Positions 14,682 to 22,024 of a DNA stretch of 31,407 nucleotides are shown here, one piece after another (position 1 is the first letter of the stretch; each line of letters opens with the position of its first letter). Where the stretch lies: the NCBI GenBank assembly GCA_910577635.1, contig CAJTNR010000026.1, forward strand, positions 1 to 31,407. Reading direction: 5' to 3'. The notes beneath the pieces were generated by a model that saw nothing but the letters and a program-made list of their open reading frames with translations, did not search any database and was not told the DNA's origin. The position numbers were made by a program, and so were the translations under genes. The DNA is from an uncultured Vampirovibrio sp. GTDB lineage: Bacteria > Cyanobacteriota > Vampirovibrionia > Gastranaerophilales > Gastranaerophilaceae.

Positions 14682-16386
14682 ACTATTAGATTGTACAATA
14701 AGAGACGGCGGTCACTTAAACGGTTGGAACTTTCTTCCTGAATGCGTTAGAGCCTCTTATTATGCTGCTGTTAAAGCTGGTGTTGATTATTTTGAAATCG
14801 GCTATAGGTTTCATGATTCAAAACCTGAGTGGGGTTTGTTTTCTAAGTGTAATGATGATTTTTTGCTGGATTTAATTAACCCGAACCCTAATTGCAGAAT
14901 TTCAGTTATGATTGATGCCGGCAAGTCTGAAGCTTCGGATTTTAGAGAATGCAATTCAAAACTTACCCCAATTAGTGTTGTTCGGGTTGCTACTTATGCT
15001 CAAAAACTGGATATTGCTTTTGATTTATGCGAAAAATTAAAAGATAAGGGCTATTCGATATTTATTAATTTTATGGCGATTTCTGAATACAAAGAAGCTG
15101 ATTTTGAGAAAATAAAAAATTGGAAGAAAAAAGATATTTTAGAATCAGCTTGTTTTGCTGATAGTTTCGGCTCTTTTGTACCTGAGGATGTTGAAAAGTA
15201 TTATAAAAAACTAAAATCTTTAGGTTTTGAAAACATCAGTTTTCATTCTCATAATAACTTGCAGCTTGCTTTCGCTAATTCTCTTCGAGCACTTGATTTA
15301 GGGTTTTATTCAATTGATGCTTCAATTTATGGCATGGGCAGAGGCTCAGGCAACCTTCCTGCTGAAATAATTACAGGATACTTAAGTAAAACAGGCAGTA
15401 AAAAGTATAATCCTGTAGCATATATTGATGTAATCGAGCGTTTCTATCAGGATTTAATGACAAAAACTCCCTGGGGATATAGAATCCAATCTTTAATCGG
15501 GGGATTGAAAAATGTTCATCCTTATTATATTAATGGATTGTATGAAAAAAAATCTTTTACGGTAAATGAGATTTGGACTGCTGCTGATCTGGTTAAAAAG
15601 TATGCTCCAATTTCATACAGCTCTGATAATTTGAACAATATTCTATCGGATAAGTTTGTTAATTATGATGATATTAAAATCAAAGATAAATTTGCAATTT
15701 TGCCTGAAAAGGACGCATTTATTCAAGGCGGGGTCGAATTTAGGGATTTATACAAAAACAGAACCTTTTTAATTATTGCAAACGGGTCTTCAATTCAAGA
15801 AGATAAAGAAAAAATTGACAATTTCATTAAAGAAAAGAATCCTGTTATTATAGGGACAAATTTTCTTAATAACCTATACAATCCTCATTTTCACTGTTTT
15901 ATCAATAGAAAAAGGTTTTTAAAGTATATAAATACTGTAAATAAAAGTTCAACTTTGTTAATTCCTACTTACTTTGGTAAACAAATTATTGAAGAAAATA
16001 CAAAAAATAAGGTTTTGTATTTTGATGTCGATATGGTTGATGATTTGTCATCTAATTTATTTAACAGTGATAAACATTTGTATAAATATTTAAATGTTGC
16101 AATTACAGCCATATACTGCGCTTATCAAATGGGTGCTAAAGAAATTTATGCAGCTGGAATTGATGGTTTTGGAGCAAATGCTGAAAAACTTGAATATTTC
16201 TACAAAGAAGACGATGTATTTCAAAACAAAGAAGATTTAATTAAAGCCTACAAAGAATTCTCAATTGGACTTGATATTGTTAATAAGTTTTTGGAAAAAA
16301 ACTCAATTCCTTTTTCAATTATTACAAAAACTTCACACGACAAATACTATACAGATATTACAAGGGATAAGATAAATGTCAATTAA
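14674..16386 (+). CDS. DmpG/HMGL-type aldolase fused to an MptE/DUF115-like module
   Basis: A 570-residue two-part protein. Residues 1-300 are an HMG-CoA-lyase-like TIM barrel: LLDCTIRDGGHLNGW (4-18), with the conserved Arg-Asp, and SFHSHNNLQLAFANS (189-203) with metal ligands His191 and His193, resembling 4-hydroxy-2-oxovalerate aldolase. Residues from about 365 on (FLIIANGSSIQED, then VAITAIYCAYQMGAKEIYAAGIDGFG at 475-500) look like the MptE/DUF115 fold, related to sialyltransferase-like GTs and pterin pyrophosphokinases. No acylating acetaldehyde dehydrogenase, the usual DmpG partner, is present. GAGGG six bases before the ATG at 14674 supports this start; it overlaps the HAD gene by 8 bases. 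It could build and then transfer or activate a sugar substituent. Confidence 0.82.
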   Translation: MTKLLDCTIRDGGHLNGWNFLPECVRASYYAAVKAGVDYFEIGYRFHDSKPEWGLFSKCNDDFLLDLINPNPNCRISVMIDAGKSEASDFRECNSKLTPISVVRVATYAQKLDIAFDLCEKLKDKGYSIFINFMAISEYKEADFEKIKNWKKKDILESACFADSFGSFVPEDVEKYYKKLKSLGFENISFHSHNNLQLAFANSLRALDLGFYSIDASIYGMGRGSGNLPAEIITGYLSKTGSKKYNPVAYIDVIERFYQDLMTKTPWGYRIQSLIGGLKNVHPYYINGLYEKKSFTVNEIWTAADLVKKYAPISYSSDNLNNILSDKFVNYDDIKIKDKFAILPEKDAFIQGGVEFRDLYKNRTFLIIANGSSIQEDKEKIDNFIKEKNPVIIGTNFLNNLYNPHFHCFINRKRFLKYINTVNKSSTLLIPTYFGKQIIEENTKNKVLYFDVDMVDDLSSNLFNSDKHLYKYLNVAITAIYCAYQMGAKEIYAAGIDGFGANAEKLEYFYKEDDVFQNKEDLIKAYKEFSIGLDIVNKFLEKNSIPFSIITKTSHDKYYTDITRDKINVN

Positions 16387-17128
16387 AGAAAAGCTAAAAA
16401 ATAAAGAACAAATGTTTGGAACCTGGTGTATAATTCCTTCAATAGAAGTTGTTAATGTTTTATGTAAATCAGGATTGGATTTTGTTCTGGTTGATTTTGA
16501 ACACAGTCCTGTTGGTTTTGAAACTGCTCAAAAAATGGTAATGGCAGCACATGCTGAAGGAAAGTATGCGATTAGTCGTGTTGGAAAACTTGAAGAAGTT
16601 GAAATATTAAGAAGTTTAGATATAGCAAGTGATGGAATAATTATTCCTCATATTGAGTCTAAGGAAGATATTGATAAGTGCTTAGAATATATTAAATATT
16701 ATCCTGAGGGAAGCAGAGGATATTCACCCTATACAAGAGCAGGCGGATATTGCGTTTGTAAAAATTATACATTGAATGCTAATAAAAACATTCTTTTTGG
16801 TATAATAATTGAAAGTAAAAAAGGAATCGATAACTTGGATGAAATTTTATCTAATCCTAAACTCGATTTAGTTTACTTAGGGGCTTATGATATTTCAATT
16901 TCACTTGGATATCCGGGTCAAATTAATCATCCTTGTGTGGTTGAGGTTTTGGATAAATGTATTGAAAAAATAAAGAAAGCAGGAAAAATTATTGGTGCAA
17001 TGTACCATAGTAAGGATGATTATGAAAAATTTAATAAACAGGGAGTTGATTTTCTTGTTTATAAAGTAGATACGCTAATAATTAATGAAGGTTTAAGTGA
17101 AATAAGAGCAATAAAGGATAGGAATTAA
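16376..17128 (+). CDS. HpcH/HpaI-family class II pyruvate aldolase
   Basis: A 250-residue aldolase of the 4-hydroxy-2-oxoheptanedioate / 2-keto-3-deoxy-rhamnonate type. Family residues are visible: DFEHSP with His43, AISRVG with Arg68, GIIIESKKG with Glu146 and LGAYDIS with Asp172, the last two binding the divalent metal that holds the pyruvate enolate. Such enzymes join or split pyruvate and an aldehyde. The ATG at 16376 has AAGGGA eight bases upstream and overlaps the previous gene by 11 bases. The cluster therefore has two different aldolases plus a thiamine enzyme using pyruvate, pointing to C-C bond chemistry on a sugar or sugar acid. Confidence 0.9.
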   Translation: MSIKEKLKNKEQMFGTWCIIPSIEVVNVLCKSGLDFVLVDFEHSPVGFETAQKMVMAAHAEGKYAISRVGKLEEVEILRSLDIASDGIIIPHIESKEDIDKCLEYIKYYPEGSRGYSPYTRAGGYCVCKNYTLNANKNILFGIIIESKKGIDNLDEILSNPKLDLVYLGAYDISISLGYPGQINHPCVVEVLDKCIEKIKKAGKIIGAMYHSKDDYEKFNKQGVDFLVYKVDTLIINEGLSEIRAIKDRN

Positions 17129-18897
17129 TGAATGTTTCAGAATATATAATGGATAAAATCGCTTCTTTGAATGTTGAGAGAGTTTTTATGGTTTCAGGCG
17201 GAGGGGGAATGTTTCTAATTGAAGCATTGGGCAATCATCCTAAACTTAAGCATGTTTGCAATCATCACGAACAAGCAGTCGTCATGGCAGCTGAAGGTTA
17301 TCAAAGAGCAACAAGAAATCTTGGAGTTGCGCTTGTTACAACTGGACCTGCAGCAACTAATACTTTAACAGGGATATGCTGTGCTTGGAATGATTCAATT
17401 CCATTAGTTGTTTTATCAGGACAAGCTAAAACCCCAACTTTAATTGGTGATACCAATATGCGCCAGAGAGGAACGCATGAAGTTAATATTGTTGATATCG
17501 TAAAACCTGTAACTAAATATGCTGTTTGTATAAAAAAAGTTGAGCAAGTGCGCTATCATGTTGAAAAAGCGCTTTATCTTGCCAAAAATGGCCGTCCTGG
17601 ACCGGTTTTGCTTGATATTCCTCTAGATATCCAGCAGGCGCAAATTAATCCCTTAGAACAAAAGGGTTTTGAGCCTCCTAAGATTGAATATGATAATAAA
17701 TTGGATGAAGTTTTTAATTTATTAAAACAGGCAAAGCGTCCTATAATCCTTGCAGGATACGGTTTAAAGCTATCTGGTACAGAAAATTTAATGCTTGATA
17801 TTGCAAAAAAATATAATATTCCTGTTGTTACTCCAAAAAATGGCTTTGATAGCGTTTATGATAATTTCCCTCTTTTAGCAGGAAGAATTGGGATTAACGG
17901 TCAAAGAGCGGGAAATCTTGCGGTTCAAAATGCTGATTTAGTGTTAATTTTAGGAGCAAGACTCCCTCTTGTTACTGTTGGATATGAAGTTGAACTATTC
18001 GCGCCTAATGCTAAAAAAATATTGGTTGATTGCGATAGCGCTCAATTAGATTACTGCTGGATTAAAACGGATTTGAATGTATTATCTGATTTAAGTTCTT
18101 TTATTCCTTTGCTGCAAAAAAAATTAGAATCTGAAAACTATAGCTATGACAGCAGTTTTTGGGTTAATAAAATTCAAGGATACAGAAAAAAATATCCAAC
18201 AGTTACAGATGCTGTAAAAAAACAGAAAAAATATGTTGATTCTTACTTTTTCTTTGATGCATTATCTGATTATATGGAAAAAGATGATGTTCTAGTTGTA
18301 GATCAAGGTGCAACTTTTTATTCTTTAACAACAGCTTTTAAAGTAAAACAGAACCAGCTTGCTTTTACAAATGGCGGTTTTTCTCCAATGGGATACGGTT
18401 TACCAGCATCAGTCGGGTGCTGTTTTGCTCCCGGTGTTAGAAAAGTTGTTTCAGTTAATGGCGATGGCGGTTTGCAAATGAATCTTCAAGAGCTGCAAAC
18501 AATTATTCACAATAACTTAGATATAAAAGTTTTTGTTTTTAATAATGACGGGTATTTGAGTATTAAACACACCCAAACTAATTTCTTTAATGGTCATTTA
18601 GTAGGTTCTGACCCCAAGAGCGGATTAAGCTGTCCTGATTCGATTAAACTTGCTAAAGCTTATGGGTTCAAGACTTTTAGAATTAAGAATCATAAAGAAA
18701 CAAGAAAAATTATTGACAAAGTAATGAAAACAAAAGGACCTATCCTGGTTGAAGTTTTAATTGATCCAATGCAGCCTTATTATCCTAAGGTGTCTTCTCA
18801 AAGACTTCCGGATGGAACTTTTAAATCCCAGCCATTAGATAATATGTCGCCTTTTTTATCTAAAGAGGAAATGGAAGAAAACAGGAGAATGGATTAA
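17128..18897 (+). CDS. Thiamine-diphosphate enzyme, acetolactate-synthase/YerE-like
   Basis: A 589-residue three-domain ThDP enzyme. The catalytic Glu48 is in CNHHEQAVVMAAEG, the central domain has IILAGYGLKLSG, and the ThDP/Mg site is GDGG-x23-NN (445-473). It resembles acetohydroxyacid synthase; yersiniose YerE belongs to this group and transfers the acetyl unit of pyruvate to C4 of CDP-4-keto-3,6-dideoxyglucose. Since RfbF, RfbG and RfbH, which make that ketosugar, are in the same operon, a YerE-like branching role is the best reading. True acetolactate synthesis is unlikely because no small subunit or ilv genes are near. The ATG abuts the aldolase stop. Confidence 0.85.
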   Translation: MNVSEYIMDKIASLNVERVFMVSGGGGMFLIEALGNHPKLKHVCNHHEQAVVMAAEGYQRATRNLGVALVTTGPAATNTLTGICCAWNDSIPLVVLSGQAKTPTLIGDTNMRQRGTHEVNIVDIVKPVTKYAVCIKKVEQVRYHVEKALYLAKNGRPGPVLLDIPLDIQQAQINPLEQKGFEPPKIEYDNKLDEVFNLLKQAKRPIILAGYGLKLSGTENLMLDIAKKYNIPVVTPKNGFDSVYDNFPLLAGRIGINGQRAGNLAVQNADLVLILGARLPLVTVGYEVELFAPNAKKILVDCDSAQLDYCWIKTDLNVLSDLSSFIPLLQKKLESENYSYDSSFWVNKIQGYRKKYPTVTDAVKKQKKYVDSYFFFDALSDYMEKDDVLVVDQGATFYSLTTAFKVKQNQLAFTNGGFSPMGYGLPASVGCCFAPGVRKVVSVNGDGGLQMNLQELQTIIHNNLDIKVFVFNNDGYLSIKHTQTNFFNGHLVGSDPKSGLSCPDSIKLAKAYGFKTFRIKNHKETRKIIDKVMKTKGPILVEVLIDPMQPYYPKVSSQRLPDGTFKSQPLDNMSPFLSKEEMEENRRMD

Positions 18898-21108
18898 ATG
18901 TATAATAGTATTGAAATTTTTATTAGAAAGCATTTTTCTATAATCTTCTATATTCTTACTGTTTTTCTTTTGTGCATAGGTGTAAAAGTGCTCTCAGGTT
19001 TATTTTTGAGCAATGAGACATTACCTGTATTTGTTAATTTTAGTTTTTTGTTTTTTCCTAATAAATATGGTGAAATATTAAACTATATTTTTGGTGCAGG
19101 AATGATATTCTTAATGTTTCTGCTCTATCCTCTTTATAATAAGATGAATTTTAGTTTTGTTGGAAAAAATGCTGCTTTTTCACTTTTAATATACCTTTTT
19201 TCGATATTAATATTTTTCAGCATAAAGTCGCAAGATATAATAAAGCTTTCAATTGTTCTATTTTTTATGGTGTTGTCAGTTTTTGTATGTTTTAATCTTG
19301 CAAGAGGAGATTATCTGGAAAAATTTTTTATTAGATTAAAAAGCAATAAATGCAACAAAATTCTTTTTAATTCTATAATTTTCCTAAGCATCTTTATGTT
19401 TATACTCCAGGTATACCCTTTTGTTTTTGGGAATCTAAAGGTTATTAATGAATTCTCAGATATTCCAGAATTAACCGTTATCAATAATAAAACTATTAAT
19501 AGTTTAGAATTTGAAAATCAAGAATTTAAAAATAATCCTATCAAGGATAAAGTTGAAATTAAGAAGTATATTAAAGCTAATAAAACTGAAATCCATTGGA
19601 AAACACTATCCCGCTGGGTTTTGTATCATCATTCTCATATGCTTGTTCCAGCACTTGAGCTGGAATTAAACAAGGACAAGTCTCAGATTTTTGCGCAGTA
19701 TGGTTTGTTTAATTCTAATTTGCTTCGCTTGGCGCTTAAGCATACGGGAGGAATAAATTTTCAAACTTACTTTAAGCTATACTATTCTTTTTTCTATATT
19801 TATTATGCACTTTTGTTTGTTTTTGTAAACAAAATGACAAAGAGCAAAAACTATACCTTAATAACTATACTTGGTACTGTAATATCAATTAACATTTATA
19901 ATTTTTACTATATTTATCTTGCTCCAGGGTGCAATCCTATGAGGCACTTTTTGGATATTATTGTAGTATTTCTTTTATATAAATATTTTACCAGCTATAG
20001 GATAAGATACTTTCTTTTATCAGCATTTCTTTCTTTGTTTGCAGTTCTTTTAAACTGGAATATGGGTTTGTTTTTATACTTAGCTCTGATTCCTCTTTTT
20101 TATTATAAAAACTGTATCGTTAAAAAAACTGTTAATGCAAAAAAAGAATTAGTGATTATTCTTGGTTCTTTTCTTATTTTTCCTTTTATTTACCACTATT
20201 CAACAATTGGTGCTGATTATACGAAAGAATATTTTACTAAAGGACTCTTGGGCTGGCCTTTGTCGAGTTTTGTTCTTGCATCGATTTTTCTTATAATAAT
20301 TGCAAGTTATATTCTTTTTATAAAAATTAAAGATAGAACTAAAAATTCTAATTTGAAACTTACAGCATTTTTCTCTTTTATGTATGCTCAAGGATTGCTA
20401 TTATATTTTATCTGGGGATCAGATGCTAAACATTTTGTCGTTATAGCTCCTTTTGTTTTATTTGTACTTCTTATGATAATAAAACTTTTTATTGATGAGT
20501 TTTTAGAAGATAAGTTTGTAAAATTTAGAAAAATAGCTGCAAATATTATTGTCATAGGTCTTTTTATTGCTGCAATGTTTGGATTTGCGACTTACATTAA
20601 AGACTATAGTGATTTTAATTATATTTTCAAAAAACATATAGTTTACAATTGGAACTTTAAAAATGCTAAATTCAAATCAACAATTAATCCTTCATATTTT
20701 GAAGATTCAATTGAACTTATGAAGAAATATTCTAAAGATGATAAGGGTGTCTATATAATTTCTAAATATGATCACTTTATTCCTTTTTTGGCTGATAAAT
20801 ATACGCTTATGCCTTATATTAATCTTGAGTGGTATGTTTTATCCAACAAAGAAGTTGATACTGTTGTTAATTTAATTAAAAGCGAAAAACCAAAGATTCT
20901 CTATGTAGATAAAAACATAATGTATTCTAATTCTGAATGCTATTCTGTTTATGATAGAAATTTTTATTATTTAAACAATGAATGTCAGGCGCATATTGAT
21001 AGAGTAAAAACCTTAGATAAAATTTTTAATGAAGTGAGAAAAGATTACATGCCAATTGAATCTAGTTATTTACTCACTGTTTACAGGAGAAAAAATGAAA
21101 AAAATTAG
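18898..21108 (+). CDS. Large membrane protein, GT-C-like glycosyltransferase candidate
   Basis: A 736-residue integral membrane protein with roughly a dozen hydrophobic helices and a soluble C-terminal tail of about 140 residues. A loop with WVLYHHSHMLVPALELEL, the segment FAQYGLFNSNLL, and the later GCNPMRHFLDIIV resemble uncharacterised GT-C-type transferases that use polyprenyl-phosphate sugars outside the membrane. The family assignment is from pattern only. It abuts the thiamine-enzyme stop and overlaps a GtrB-like gene by 14 bases. With GtrB- and GtrA-like genes nearby, a role as the periplasmic transferase of a Gtr-style lipid-linked side-chain system fits. A polymerase is the alternative. 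Confidence 0.65.
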   Translation: MYNSIEIFIRKHFSIIFYILTVFLLCIGVKVLSGLFLSNETLPVFVNFSFLFFPNKYGEILNYIFGAGMIFLMFLLYPLYNKMNFSFVGKNAAFSLLIYLFSILIFFSIKSQDIIKLSIVLFFMVLSVFVCFNLARGDYLEKFFIRLKSNKCNKILFNSIIFLSIFMFILQVYPFVFGNLKVINEFSDIPELTVINNKTINSLEFENQEFKNNPIKDKVEIKKYIKANKTEIHWKTLSRWVLYHHSHMLVPALELELNKDKSQIFAQYGLFNSNLLRLALKHTGGINFQTYFKLYYSFFYIYYALLFVFVNKMTKSKNYTLITILGTVISINIYNFYYIYLAPGCNPMRHFLDIIVVFLLYKYFTSYRIRYFLLSAFLSLFAVLLNWNMGLFLYLALIPLFYYKNCIVKKTVNAKKELVIILGSFLIFPFIYHYSTIGADYTKEYFTKGLLGWPLSSFVLASIFLIIIASYILFIKIKDRTKNSNLKLTAFFSFMYAQGLLLYFIWGSDAKHFVVIAPFVLFVLLMIIKLFIDEFLEDKFVKFRKIAANIIVIGLFIAAMFGFATYIKDYSDFNYIFKKHIVYNWNFKNAKFKSTINPSYFEDSIELMKKYSKDDKGVYIISKYDHFIPFLADKYTLMPYINLEWYVLSNKEVDTVVNLIKSEKPKILYVDKNIMYSNSECYSVYDRNFYYLNNECQAHIDRVKTLDKIFNEVRKDYMPIESSYLLTVYRRKNEKN

Positions 21109-22024
21109 CATAGTAACGGGTTGTTACAATGAAGAGGATAATATTGAAAATTGGTATAGGGCTGTTATAGAACAAATTGAAAAACTGCCCTATGATAGAG
21201 AAATTATTGCTATCGATAATTGTTCAACTGATAAAACGGTTGAAAAACTGAAAAATTTAGCGAAAAACGATCCTAAGTTTAAAGTGATTGTTAATTCAAG
21301 AAACTTTGGAATTGCGCGTTCTCCTTTTTATGGAATGCGACAAGCAAGCGGAGATGCTATGATTTATCTAGCATCCGATCTACAGGATCCCCCTTCTTTA
21401 ATCCCTAAGTTAGTTGAACAATGGGAGAAGGGTAATAAAATTGTAATAGGAGAAAAAACTACATCTAAGGAATCTAAGATAAAGTGGTTTTTAAGACAAT
21501 GTTTCTATAGAATAATGAGTACAATTTCCGATGAGAATGAAGTTTTAGATAACTACACAGGATATGGAATTTACGATAAAACAATAGTCGAGCTAATGAA
21601 GCAATACGATAATCCTAATCCTTATATTAAAAATTTTATAGCAGAAATTGGTTTTGAGCCTGTGAGAGTTCCTTTTGAGCAGGCAAAAAGACAAGCAGGA
21701 GCTACAAAACACACTTTTTCAATTCTTCTTGATTGTTTGTTTAGTGTTCTTACAACTTCTAGTGCTTTTCCTATAAAGTTTATGATAATTTGCGGGTTTT
21801 TCTTGTCATTAATGAGCTTTTTAGCAGGGGTAATGTACTTTATCTATAAACTATTAAATTGGAGTTCTTTTCAGCTTGGAATGGCCCCTTTAATAATTGG
21901 AGTGTTTTTAATTCTATCTTTCCAAACGCTTTTTATAGGATTGTTGGGTGAGTATATTCTCTCAATTTATAAACGGGTTGATAAGCACCCTTTGGTTATT
22001 GAAAAAGAAAGGATTAATTTTTGA
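21095..22024 (+). CDS. GtrB/DPM1-like polyprenyl-phosphate glycosyltransferase (copy 1)
   Basis: A 309-residue GT2 protein: KKISIVTGCYNEEDNI (2-17), AIDNCSTDKT and LASDLQDPPSLIPKL (93-107, with the DLQDPP motif of bactoprenol-phosphate transferases). Two C-terminal transmembrane helices (about 230-290) and a cytoplasmic tail ending EKERINF complete the GtrB layout. GtrB enzymes attach a sugar to undecaprenyl phosphate for flipping and use outside the membrane. The ATG at 21095 has AGGAG five bases upstream. It shares the fold, the LQDPP block and the KERINF tail with the gene at 23930, so the two are paralogues. Confidence 0.9.
   Translation: MKKISIVTGCYNEEDNIENWYRAVIEQIEKLPYDREIIAIDNCSTDKTVEKLKNLAKNDPKFKVIVNSRNFGIARSPFYGMRQASGDAMIYLASDLQDPPSLIPKLVEQWEKGNKIVIGEKTTSKESKIKWFLRQCFYRIMSTISDENEVLDNYTGYGIYDKTIVELMKQYDNPNPYIKNFIAEIGFEPVRVPFEQAKRQAGATKHTFSILLDCLFSVLTTSSAFPIKFMIICGFFLSLMSFLAGVMYFIYKLLNWSSFQLGMAPLIIGVFLILSFQTLFIGLLGEYILSIYKRVDKHPLVIEKERINF

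Noticed and set aside
17128..18897. True acetolactate synthase for branched-chain amino acids
   Set aside because: No regulatory subunit or ilv/leu genes nearby, and the gene overlaps sugar-pathway genes on both sides.
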